In this document: one piece after another, positions 41,063 to 49,980 of the stretch | How the letters are laid out: the number at the start of each line of letters is the position of its first letter | Position numbering within the stretch: position 1 is the stretch's first letter | From: Clostridiales bacterium | GTDB lineage: Bacteria; Bacillota; Clostridia; Christensenellales; Borkfalkiaceae | DNA: 64,000 nucleotides | Assembly (NCBI GenBank): GCA_015055505.1 | Contig: SVIB01000005.1 | Span: 1-64,000 of the forward strand | Direction of reading: 5' to 3' | Notes under the pieces: generated by a model | Database searches by the model: none | What the model was told of the DNA's origin: nothing | Seen by the model: only the letters and a program-made list of their open reading frames with translations | Made by a program: the position numbers and the translations under genes

Positions 41063-41377
41063 TCAGTTTTTATCCATGCCACTGAGTTTGAGCATCTTTT
41101 CAGTATCGGTTTCAGGGTTTGCAATTACGTGTCCGCATACGACACCGCCAACGCCTTCCGCCGCATCTCTTGCCGCTTCAAGACCGGCTTTTACTGCCGC
41201 AACCTCTCCACGAATTTTAATAGTTACGAGTAACGGTACCGGAAGAGATTCCGCATTTGCCGGCTTGTTTTTATCAAAGTTTTCAAGCGTTACGTCCGCC
41301 GCTTTGCACGCTGCGTCCGCCGCAACGAAAGCCGTCGTCAATCCGTAAACCTCTAAAATTCCTACTGCTTTTGCCAT
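41063..41377 (-). CDS. BMC-H shell protein with loop insertion
   Basis: MAKAVGILEVYGLTTAFVAADAACKAADVTLENFDKNKPANAESLPVPLLVTIKIRGEVAAVKAGLEAA. Confidence 0.88.
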   Translation of the reverse strand: MAKAVGILEVYGLTTAFVAADAACKAADVTLENFDKNKPANAESLPVPLLVTIKIRGEVAAVKAGLEAARDAAEGVGGVVCGHVIANPETDTEKMLKLSGMDKN

Positions 41378-41392
41378 AAGTTCCTACCCGTA

Positions 41393-42586
41393 TTATTTAT
41401 TGATAACTGCAATCTTAAGTCCTTTCATTGAAAGGTTTGTCTTAAGCGCTTCGTTTATTTCCTCTAATGGGAATTTGTGAGTAATGAGTTCCTTTAAAGG
41501 AAGTCCTATTGCTTGCGCTCTCTTTAAGAAATCAAAAGTAGTTGCATAATCTCTTAAAGTATAAACCCAACTTCCTACTAAAGTAATTTCCTTAGCGCAA
41601 AGGTCGAAGTGAGGATTTATAGTAGCGTCACCGCCGTTGATAAAGAATCCAAGTTCGCAAAGTCCACCGCCACGACGAATCATTTTGTAAATGTTTGCGT
41701 GAGCAACTGGGTTACCCGTACATTGGAAAGCCATATCTGCGTAGTGTCCGCCAAAAGCCTCTGCCACTGCGTTTCCAAGAGCGTCTGCGCCCTTATAATT
41801 TCTAAAGTCTACCGACTTATCCGCGCCCATACGCTTAGCAAAGTTAAGTCTATTTTCGTTTCCGTCAACGGCTACTATGTTTTCAATACCCATCGTGCGG
41901 AGAATTGCTATACATATAAGACCGATAGGTCCGCAACCTTGAACTACTACTCTTGAGTTAAAACGAAGAATTCCAGTAGTCTTTGCTCTTTCAACAGCGT
42001 GAATTAAAACTGCGCAAGGCTCGATTAAAATTCTCGAATCAAGGTCAAGTTCGCTTACGTTGAATACGGTAGAACCTTTTCTAATTACGATATAATCAGC
42101 AAACCAACCGTTGAACTTAACGTTGTCGTCGGGAAGAAGTCCGTAAACGTCTGCCTTTCCTACGTTTTGCTTATTTAAGTCGTACATAGTAATTTCGGGT
42201 TCATCAGCAAAAATCATACAGGTAACAACCTTATCACCAACGTTTAAGGGCTTGCCTGCGCTATCTTTTACTACGTTTTTACCCATTTTAACGATTTCGC
42301 CCGTTCCTTCGTGTCCAAGCACTACTGGAATAAGACCAAACGGGTCGTTTTTAAATTCGTGAGCGTCAGTTCCGCAAACACCGCAACCTTCAACTTTTAC
42401 TAAAATGTCGTCGTCGCCGATTTCGGGAATTTTATATTCTTGAAGTTCAAATCTCTCTTTTTCTACGAGCATTGCAACTCTTGCCTTATCGGGCGCGCCT
42501 GCGCTTGCTCTTGAAGAAGAGGTATTTCCACCCTTCATGCCTGCGAGAATCTCTCTTACGATTTGTTCTATATTGTTAGCGTCCAT
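41393..42586 (-). CDS. Zinc-dependent medium-chain alcohol dehydrogenase with N-terminal encapsulation-peptide-like extension
   Basis: GCGVCGTDAHEF, GHEGTGEIVKMG; N-terminus MDANNIEQIVREILAGMKGG; start placed at internal ATG preceded by AAGGAG. Confidence 0.9.
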   Translation of the reverse strand: MDANNIEQIVREILAGMKGGNTSSSRASAGAPDKARVAMLVEKERFELQEYKIPEIGDDDILVKVEGCGVCGTDAHEFKNDPFGLIPVVLGHEGTGEIVKMGKNVVKDSAGKPLNVGDKVVTCMIFADEPEITMYDLNKQNVGKADVYGLLPDDNVKFNGWFADYIVIRKGSTVFNVSELDLDSRILIEPCAVLIHAVERAKTTGILRFNSRVVVQGCGPIGLICIAILRTMGIENIVAVDGNENRLNFAKRMGADKSVDFRNYKGADALGNAVAEAFGGHYADMAFQCTGNPVAHANIYKMIRRGGGLCELGFFINGGDATINPHFDLCAKEITLVGSWVYTLRDYATTFDFLKRAQAIGLPLKELITHKFPLEEINEALKTNLSMKGLKIAVINK

Positions 42587-42600
42587 TTGAGTTCTCCTTA

Positions 42601-43986
42601 TTATCTTATGCAAAGGCTTTCAACCATTACGCATCTTCTCGATTTTGTGAAAGTGTGCGCTGCGGTTAAACCCTCGCCCGTACGGCTTGCGATTGTGAAA
42701 GTACAGTATCCTTCACCGCCAAAGCCGAGAGCCGAATACGACGGACCGTTTTTAACGAGTATTGCCGTATCAAGTGCTTTTGCATATTCGGTTATATGAT
42801 CTACGTTTTTACTGTGAATGTGCGCCGAGTGACGGTTGCCGTGTTCAAGCCATACTGCTTTTTCTACGGCGTCTTTAAAGTCGGTTGCTCTTACTATTCC
42901 AAGGATAGGCATCATAAGTTCTTCTGCAATTAACGGATGTTCCTTTTCTCCCTCGAAAATAATACATCTAATATTATCGGGAACGGATATTCCTACCATT
43001 TGAAGAAGGGCTTTTGCACTTCTACCTACGCACTTTCTATTAAGTCCCTTAGGAGTAAGCACGGTAGACGCGAGTTTTTCTTGAACCTCTTTAGATGCAA
43101 GATAACAGCCTTGCTCTTCTACCATGTAACGCATAAGTTCGTCACAAACGCTATCAACTGCAACTACTTCTTTTTCAGCGATACAAGGAAGGTTATTATC
43201 GAAAGTACATCCGTTAATAATATCTTCAGCCGCCTTTCTTACGTTTGCAGTTTCGTCAACGAGAGCGGGAGGATTGCCCGCGCCTGCGCCTATACCTCTC
43301 TTTCCCGAAGAAAGAACTGCGGTAACGACGCCCGGTCCGCCCGTTGCAACTAAAAGTTGAATATCTTTATGTTTCATCATGATATTACTTGACTCTAAAG
43401 TAGGTTTACGGAGCGAACAACAAATGTTTGCAGGTCCGCCTGCCTCTAAACTTGCCTCGTTTATCATGTTTACCGCATAATTAGAAGTCTTTATTGCCGC
43501 AGGGTGAGGGTTAAACACTACCGTATTACCAGCAGCGAACATTCCTATCGTGTTACAAATAACCGTTTCGCTGGGGTTGGTACACGGAGTAATTGCTCCT
43601 ATTACGCCGAAAGGTCCCATTTCAATAAGAGTAAGTCCCTTATCTCCCGACCAAGCGGTAGTAGTAATATCTTCAGTACCCGGAGTCATTTCAGCCGTAA
43701 GTTTATGTTTTAAAATCTTATGACCTACGTTACCCATTCCCGTTTCTTCTACACCCATACGGGCAAGAATATCGGCGTTTTCAATAGTCTTTTTTCTTAT
43801 ATTTGAGATAACTTTCTCTCTAGCGTCAAGTGGCATTTTCTTAACGATTGCCTGAGCCTCTTTTGCAGCGGCTATAGCCTCGTTCATATCTTCAAAAATA
43901 CCAAGTTCGCCTTTAGGCTCCGCCAAAGTGAGTTTTGCAACTACCTCTTTTACGATTGCGGATACCTCGCTATCTGTAAATTTCAT
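42601..43986 (-). CDS. CoA-acylating aldehyde dehydrogenase (PduP/EutE-like) with N-terminal encapsulation-peptide-like helix
   Basis: GPFGVIGAITPCTNPSETVICN, CTFDNNLPCIAEKEVV; N-terminus FTDSEVSAIVKEVVAKLTL. Confidence 0.92.
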   Translation of the reverse strand: MKFTDSEVSAIVKEVVAKLTLAEPKGELGIFEDMNEAIAAAKEAQAIVKKMPLDAREKVISNIRKKTIENADILARMGVEETGMGNVGHKILKHKLTAEMTPGTEDITTTAWSGDKGLTLIEMGPFGVIGAITPCTNPSETVICNTIGMFAAGNTVVFNPHPAAIKTSNYAVNMINEASLEAGGPANICCSLRKPTLESSNIMMKHKDIQLLVATGGPGVVTAVLSSGKRGIGAGAGNPPALVDETANVRKAAEDIINGCTFDNNLPCIAEKEVVAVDSVCDELMRYMVEEQGCYLASKEVQEKLASTVLTPKGLNRKCVGRSAKALLQMVGISVPDNIRCIIFEGEKEHPLIAEELMMPILGIVRATDFKDAVEKAVWLEHGNRHSAHIHSKNVDHITEYAKALDTAILVKNGPSYSALGFGGEGYCTFTIASRTGEGLTAAHTFTKSRRCVMVESLCIR

Positions 43987-44003
43987 GGTTTTCTCCTTAA
44001 AAA

Positions 44004-44813
44004 TTACTTTTTAAGACCAAGTTGTTCAATAACCTTTCTGGTAATTTCTGCAACTACGTCAGCGTCATTGTCGCAAGTGCAGTTAGAACCGCAATTTCCA
44101 CCGCAACTATGACAGCTTGCCTTACCGTCTTTATTGTTTACGCATACGTTTGCGGGATGTTTACCCTTAAGACCGAACTGACGGCGAATTTCATAAAGTC
44201 TTTCAACTTGTTCTTTAGAAAGTTCCTTCGGTCCGCCTAAAAGTTTAGAGTTGAATAAAAGTTTTGCGTAGAATTCAACTGATTCCATCTTGTGATATGC
44301 GTTTAAAAGGCTATCCGAGAAGGTAAGCGCGCCGTGATTTGCAAGAAGTACAGCGTCGAAATGTTGAAGATACTTAGCAACTGCATCAGGAATTTCAGTA
44401 GTTGAAGGCGTGCCGTACTCAGCGATGGGAACACAACCTAATGCGATTACTGCCTCAGGCATTATGGGTTGAGTAAGGGGAATACCTGCAATTGCAAAAG
44501 ACGTAGCGTAAATGGGGTGAGCGTGAACTACCGATTGTACGTCAGGTCTTTCTTTATAAACTCTCATGTGCATCTTAATTTCAGACGATGGCTTAAATCC
44601 GGGGTTAGCCTGAATTACGTTACCGTTTTCGTCAACTTTACAGATGTATTCAGGAGTCATAAAGCCCTTAGATACGCCCGTAGGAGTACACAAAAATTCG
44701 TGATCGTTAAGTTTAACCGAAATGTTACCGTCGTTAGCGGCTACCATTCCTTGGTTATAAATTCTCTTACCGATTTCGCAAATCTGTTTCTTGATTTCAA
44801 ATTCGTTTACCAT
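44004..44813 (-). CDS. Class II aldolase, L-fuculose/L-rhamnulose-phosphate aldolase-like, with Cys-rich linker and C-terminal amphipathic tail
   Basis: NDGNISVKLNDHEFLCTPTGVSKG, VVHAHPIYATSFAIA, LLANHGAL; tail ASCHSCGGNCGSNCTCDNDADVVAEITRKVIEQLGLKK. Confidence 0.9.
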   Translation of the reverse strand: MVNEFEIKKQICEIGKRIYNQGMVAANDGNISVKLNDHEFLCTPTGVSKGFMTPEYICKVDENGNVIQANPGFKPSSEIKMHMRVYKERPDVQSVVHAHPIYATSFAIAGIPLTQPIMPEAVIALGCVPIAEYGTPSTTEIPDAVAKYLQHFDAVLLANHGALTFSDSLLNAYHKMESVEFYAKLLFNSKLLGGPKELSKEQVERLYEIRRQFGLKGKHPANVCVNNKDGKASCHSCGGNCGSNCTCDNDADVVAEITRKVIEQLGLKK

Positions 44814-44876
44814 GATATATCTCTCTCCTTTGATTGATATGTTTTTCTTATTTTATATTTACTGCTTTCGCAGTTA

Positions 44877-45314
44877 TTAACTTTCGTTCCAACCGAGATA
44901 GTCGATTAATTCGTCAAGCCCCTCTCTCGTTACCGAGTCTACGAAGAAAATCTTTTCGCAACCCGCTAATCGTAACCACTCCGCCGCAAGTTCGGGATTA
45001 GCGTCCTCGGCATGTATTTGAGTTACTACCCCAACGACTTCCCTCGTCGCCATAGCAACCGTTCCCGGTGAATACAATGAAAAAGGTTCGTTTGCGGCTA
45101 AAATAAAACCGATTACGTCAACCTCGTAAGAATAAAGCGCAAGAGCAAATCCAAATTGCTTATCTTCGATATATTCCCCCGGCGGGTCTATTATATACTG
45201 ACTGTAATTTACGTATTGGGTTTTTTTATAGGCGATATCCTCGCCGTATAGGGCTTGAGTTATGGTTGTTTTTCCCGCACCGCTTCGCCCCATAAACATT
45301 ATTTTCTTTTTCAT
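44877..45314 (-). CDS. EutP/PduV-family GTPase-like protein
   Basis: MFMGRSGAGKTTITQAL P-loop, YIDPPGEY-like motif, small size, BMC context. Confidence 0.88.
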   Translation of the reverse strand: MKKKIMFMGRSGAGKTTITQALYGEDIAYKKTQYVNYSQYIIDPPGEYIEDKQFGFALALYSYEVDVIGFILAANEPFSLYSPGTVAMATREVVGVVTQIHAEDANPELAAEWLRLAGCEKIFFVDSVTREGLDELIDYLGWNES

Positions 45315-45691
45315 TAAGTCTTAGTAAGGCTACATACCGTAAACTTTAAAGTCTTTTCAGCGTACTCTATAACCGCCTCGATTGAAGTCGACACTTCCGA
45401 AACAGTACCGAGAAGAATAAGCGTTCCGCTAAACCTATCCACAAAGCCTATTTCAGCCCCGCTCGCCTTTAATGCGATATCCGCAAACACGATTGCCGAC
45501 TCCGCAGGAGAAATACACACGATACCGATTGCATTCTTACTGTAATCTACCGCCGGATTTAAACCGAGTTTTCGGTACATTATCGGGTCGGGGTTTGCTA
45601 TAACGTGCGCTAAGGTCACTTGCTTGCCCGGAACGAGTTCTTGTACTATTCTTAATTTTTCTTCACTTGAAAGTACGTCTTTAAATTGCAT
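45314..45691 (-). CDS. Circularly permuted BMC-H shell protein, EutS/PduU family
   Basis: RIVQELVPGKQVTLAHVIANPDP, AIGIVCISPAESAIVFADIALKASGAEIGFVDRFSGTLILLG. Confidence 0.92.
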   Translation of the reverse strand: MQFKDVLSSEEKLRIVQELVPGKQVTLAHVIANPDPIMYRKLGLNPAVDYSKNAIGIVCISPAESAIVFADIALKASGAEIGFVDRFSGTLILLGTVSEVSTSIEAVIEYAEKTLKFTVCSLTKT

Positions 45692-45765
45692 ATTAGCCTC
45701 TTATATAATAATGAAAGATTGGATAAAATTTCGGATTTTCGCCCATCATTTCACTTTACACTAAC

Positions 45766-45794
45766 AGTATACCACACTAAAACGCCAATGTCAA
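45766..45794 (-). promoter_or_regulatory. Promoter of the BMC operon
   Basis: Minus strand TTGACA-TTGGCGTTTTAGTGTGG(17)-TATACT. Confidence 0.85.
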
Positions 45795-45847
45795 CACAAA
45801 ACAACAAAATTTTTTGATTATTTTTGCTTTTGGGTGTTGTTTTGTGT
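45794..45847. promoter_or_regulatory. 13-bp perfect inverted repeat abutting the BMC promoter -35, candidate operator
   Basis: ACACAAAACAACA (45794-45806) ... TGTTGTTTTGTGT (45835-45847). Confidence 0.6.
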
Positions 45848-45921
45848 GGTTTCAACCCAAATTTTTCATAAATTTTGTTATTTTTGTTGTTTTTCTGCAA
45901 AAAATGGTGTATAATCGTATT

Positions 45922-46650
45922 ATGGATATAAAAATGGACTTACATACGCATACGGTAGCAAGCGGACACCACACGTTAGACACCCTAACTCGCCTTGCTG
46001 AAAGAGCGTCAAAACTTGGTATTGAGTATCTTGGAATAACCGATCACGCGCCCAAAATGAACGGTTCTGCGAGTGAGAGTTATTTTAGAAATCTTCGTTA
46101 CTGCGACAAAGTTTTGTACGGTGTAAAAATGCTATACAGCGTAGAACTTAATATTTTAAACGAAAAGGGCGAAATTGATTTACCTTTGGATATTTTAGAG
46201 GGGTTAGATTACTGTATTGCAGGACTTCACAAGCAACCGTTTAAGCCTAAAAGCGAAGAAGAAAACACTATTGCCCTACTTAACGCTATGAAAAATCCAT
46301 ACGTATTCGGTATTTGCCATCCCGACGACCCTCTTTTTAGGATAGACGTAAAAAAGGTTGTAGACGGTGCAAAACAAACGGGTACGGCTTTAGAGTTAAG
46401 CGCGGTTGGAATAAGCCCCGACGGATACAGAGGGTATGGAATTTCTCGACTTGTGGAAATGCTCTTACTGTGTAAGCAAAAAGGTGTTTACGTTTATTTA
46501 GGCAGTGACAGTCACGGAAGCGAAAAGGTTGGAGATTTTAAAAATTCTAAAAAGATATTAGACCTTGTAAACTTCCCTAAAGAATTAATCGTCAACGCAA
46601 ATCCCGAACTCTTTTTTGAGTTAATAAAAACCAAGCGAAACCGCAAATAA
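45922..46650 (+). CDS. PHP-domain phosphoesterase (YcdX-like)
   Basis: MDLHTHTVASGHHTLDTL, GITDHAPKM, GSDSHGSEKVGDF; start moved from the track's 45814. Confidence 0.85.
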   Translation: MDIKMDLHTHTVASGHHTLDTLTRLAERASKLGIEYLGITDHAPKMNGSASESYFRNLRYCDKVLYGVKMLYSVELNILNEKGEIDLPLDILEGLDYCIAGLHKQPFKPKSEEENTIALLNAMKNPYVFGICHPDDPLFRIDVKKVVDGAKQTGTALELSAVGISPDGYRGYGISRLVEMLLLCKQKGVYVYLGSDSHGSEKVGDFKNSKKILDLVNFPKELIVNANPELFFELIKTKRNRK

Positions 46651-46720
46651 ACCGTCAAACCTCAAGAATCAACAGTTTTTATAACAAAAACCCAACAAAA
46701 TTGTTAGTAAAAAGCAACAA

Positions 46721-46750
46721 CGCCCCGAAAAGTTTTCACTTTTCGGGGCG
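46721..46750 (+). terminator. Terminator after the PHP gene
   Basis: cgccccgaaaag ttttca cttttcggggcg. Confidence 0.85.
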
Positions 46751-46783
46751 TTTAATTGTGTTTAATATTAAATTATAAAAAAA

Positions 46784-46804
46784 CGCCCGATTTAAAATCG
46801 GGCG
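46784..46804 (-). terminator. Terminator after the lipoprotein gene
   Basis: cgcccgatttaaaatcgggcg. Confidence 0.8.
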
Positions 46805-46816
46805 TAATCATTTTAA

Positions 46817-49800
46817 TTAGGCTTTTACCTCGTCGTATTTTGCTTTGTAGAATTCATAAGCTTCCTTTAACAACGATTCGTAGTTGCTATCGTTATTAAC
46901 GGTTGCTTGCGCGTTAATTAATTCTTCCATTGCGGATATAAACGCCGTTTTTGTAGTTTCGCTTTCCGATCCGTCATAAGCAAAATATGCTGATTCAACT
47001 GCTATAAGTTTTTCTACGAAAGCAGAAATATCCGCTCCGTATCCACTAAATGCAGATTTAATTCCTTCATAATACAAAGTACTGCAATTAAGCGCTATGA
47101 ATCTATCTCTCATATAAACGGTAGACTCACGGAAGAATTTCATAACTTCAACAACTTTTGCCACGTCAAACGTTCCGCCATAATACTGAACGGACAATAC
47201 GTAATGCGCAGTTGCCAACAACTTATCCGCTCCTACGTTCGCATAAAGTTCCCATGCCGGATAAGTATATTTTTTACCGTCTTTTTCCACGCTAAAGCCT
47301 ATCGTCGCCATCTTATCAATAAATATTGAGCGTGCTTCCCATACAGCATGTTCTAACGAATAATTGCGCTCATTACCAAAATCAATCTTAGTATTACAGT
47401 ATGCGTATACAATTGTTTTCGTTTTACTATTACTAATTTGCGTAGCAAGGCTTGCGATATATTCATAAGTAGTAAGCAACAATGGAGTTGCTCTATTTGC
47501 CTCTTCAACGCTACCGTCAGTAATAAAGTCCGCCAACTCAAAGAATTTCTTAAGAGAATCTTCAAGGTTTGTTCTTACGGTCGCTAAATCACCGTAATCT
47601 ACTGAAGGTGTTCCTTTGCAATAATTGTATAAGGCAACGTACTTATCATAAATATACTTTATCGAACAATTATCAAAGGCTGATTTTTCGTTACCTGTAA
47701 GTTTACCGTATTCGTCTTTAACGCCTTTCATAGTAGATAAGAACATATCATACGCTTCTTCATATCTATAACTGCAAGCATACCATTCAATCGCCTTAAA
47801 AATTTCGTTACAAACGTTTTGCGCTTTTTCATACGCTACGGTTTCATCTCCGCTTTTATAAGACAACTTGTAATCAAAATAAGCGTTATAAAGCATTGCA
47901 AAGAAAGTGATGTTTTGATTAAGATCTAAAGACAATACTCTATTTCCTTGTTCATCAGTAACTTTTGCAGTTCTATAACCGTTAAGCATAGACGCTATAA
48001 ACGAATATTGAGTAGAAGGCAATAAATCTATAAAATCCTTAATAAGAGTGTCCAACTTATCACCGTCCGTATCGAAATTGATACCGTCAACGTCGCTCTC
48101 TGCTTCTAAATACGTTTCATAGAATTCGCCAAGTTGTTTCCAAACGTTTGTAAACGTGGTATCTCCATGCATTTCTTTTGCTTGCTTTTCAACACCGCAC
48201 GAAAGGTAAACGAGGCCGAAAATGATTTCATTGTCGAAATTAATGTAGTCGTATATCTCTTTTTCAAGCGCAGTACCCGACTCTTTAATTTCTTTTGCCA
48301 TATCCGTTGCTTCGTAATAGTAATAATTAATATCAATAGTTTCAGCCCATAAGAAATCCTTTGGATTTTCGGAATAAGACTTGATAATGCTATATCCGTT
48401 TACGATATTAATATATAAAGTTTGCAACCTTTTGGGCATAGGAATCTTTGCCAAAAGTTTAGTTCTTACTAAATCTTTGCTTTCTGCACCGCCATAGAAA
48501 TAATAAGAATAAATTATATCAAATAAATCGTCGTTAGTTCTCCACGCCGAAATCTTTTGGAATATGAACGAGTATCTGGTACTTGCAAATCCGCTACTCA
48601 ACATCTTTTCTACGGCTTTTTCTATTGCGTTTTTATTCGTATCAGTATAGAGTCCGTCTTTCGTCCAATTTGCAGGTATAACCGAAGTCGTTTCATATAC
48701 CGACAGCATCATCTCAAGTATAGGCTTTATCGCCTCGTAAACAGCGTCTGTATACATTGCGCCAACGTGCTCGATTACTTTCTTCTCCCCATAGAGAATT
48801 TCTTCCGAATAAACGTCGAGTATAGCGTAAAGCATCTCACCGTAATAGTGAATTTTAGCATTAACGTCACTAATTCTTTCATAGTCAGCCTTAGTTTTTT
48901 CGTAACTGTCGCAACCAAGAGTTATACTGTTGCTTCCAACCATAAACGTTTCACTGAAAGACTTCGCTTCGTTTGCCCATTTTTCATAAGCCGAAATTAC
49001 AGTTGCTTTTATTATAGAAAGTTCTTCCTCTGCGGTAATAACTTCTTTTTCTTTCGGATCTAACTCTAAGATCATTTCATACGCTTTAATAGCGTTTTCT
49101 TTTTGCGTTTCAGAAAGAGACGGCTCTTTATCACCTTCCCAATCCAACTTTGCTAAATCCGCCGCAACTTCTTGTACCCAAGTAACCAAACTGTATTTCA
49201 CTTCAACGGTATAATAATATTCTTGACCTTTATATGTTACAGTTATTTTTTGGTTTACTTGCGGATTATCAATATTTACAACGCTTGGATCGTATCCCGT
49301 TACGGTTACGTCTTTTGAACTAAGTTGAACGTATTCTTTTTTACCGCCTACGGTTATCTCAAAATATCCGCCTGAAAGAACAAGGGACTCGTCATAATTT
49401 TTATAAGTTAATTGTAAAGGCGCAACAAATTTAACTTGTTTCGTTGAAATGGTATACTTAGTCGTATAAGTCTTACCACCCTCAGCAAATTGAACTGTTA
49501 CGATTGACGATTCGCTTGACGTATCAAAACCGCTAATGGAAACCCTTGAATCCGTCAATTCAACGCTATCAAAAGTACCGTCGCTTTTTCTAACCTTAAC
49601 AACTCCCGCGGGGTCAAAATTTTCACCCTTTTCATAGACGGTTTTTACGCCGTCTACTGCAATTTTAGGAAGTGTTTCTATTTCAAAGGTAGTAGTTTTT
49701 CCACCAAAAGTAACGGTAACCGTTTGTTTTCCCAATTTTGAAGAACTGTATCCGCTTACCGTAACACCCTCTCCGTTTAAAGCAATCGTCGCACTTTTCT

Positions 49801-49969
49801 TACCTTTAGTATAGGTAAGTTTTCCCGATGCAAGATTAAGTTGGTCACCTTCAACAGCGGTTGCCTGCATTGTAACTTTACCAAGAGTAATTTCTTTTTT
49901 ACAACCCGTAAGAGCAAACACAAAACAAATTGCCATTATTAAAATAAGAATTTTGTTTGTTTTTTTCAT
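46817..49969 (-). CDS. Large surface lipoprotein with N-terminal bacterial Ig-like repeats
   Basis: Lipobox-like ALTGCKKE; repeated YEKGENFDPAGVVKVRKSDG / ...VTVSGYSSSKLGKQTVTVTFGGKT units. Confidence 0.72.
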   Translation of the reverse strand: MKKTNKILILIMAICFVFALTGCKKEITLGKVTMQATAVEGDQLNLASGKLTYTKGKKSATIALNGEGVTVSGYSSSKLGKQTVTVTFGGKTTTFEIETLPKIAVDGVKTVYEKGENFDPAGVVKVRKSDGTFDSVELTDSRVSISGFDTSSESSIVTVQFAEGGKTYTTKYTISTKQVKFVAPLQLTYKNYDESLVLSGGYFEITVGGKKEYVQLSSKDVTVTGYDPSVVNIDNPQVNQKITVTYKGQEYYYTVEVKYSLVTWVQEVAADLAKLDWEGDKEPSLSETQKENAIKAYEMILELDPKEKEVITAEEELSIIKATVISAYEKWANEAKSFSETFMVGSNSITLGCDSYEKTKADYERISDVNAKIHYYGEMLYAILDVYSEEILYGEKKVIEHVGAMYTDAVYEAIKPILEMMLSVYETTSVIPANWTKDGLYTDTNKNAIEKAVEKMLSSGFASTRYSFIFQKISAWRTNDDLFDIIYSYYFYGGAESKDLVRTKLLAKIPMPKRLQTLYINIVNGYSIIKSYSENPKDFLWAETIDINYYYYEATDMAKEIKESGTALEKEIYDYINFDNEIIFGLVYLSCGVEKQAKEMHGDTTFTNVWKQLGEFYETYLEAESDVDGINFDTDGDKLDTLIKDFIDLLPSTQYSFIASMLNGYRTAKVTDEQGNRVLSLDLNQNITFFAMLYNAYFDYKLSYKSGDETVAYEKAQNVCNEIFKAIEWYACSYRYEEAYDMFLSTMKGVKDEYGKLTGNEKSAFDNCSIKYIYDKYVALYNYCKGTPSVDYGDLATVRTNLEDSLKKFFELADFITDGSVEEANRATPLLLTTYEYIASLATQISNSKTKTIVYAYCNTKIDFGNERNYSLEHAVWEARSIFIDKMATIGFSVEKDGKKYTYPAWELYANVGADKLLATAHYVLSVQYYGGTFDVAKVVEVMKFFRESTVYMRDRFIALNCSTLYYEGIKSAFSGYGADISAFVEKLIAVESAYFAYDGSESETTKTAFISAMEELINAQATVNNDSNYESLLKEAYEFYKAKYDEVKA

Positions 49970-49980
49970 TTTTTCACCTT

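Noticed and set aside
34530-45691. Classical Pdu or Eut operon
   Set aside because: No diol dehydratase, ethanolamine ammonia-lyase or reactivase genes; the only carbon-cleaving enzyme is a class II aldolase.
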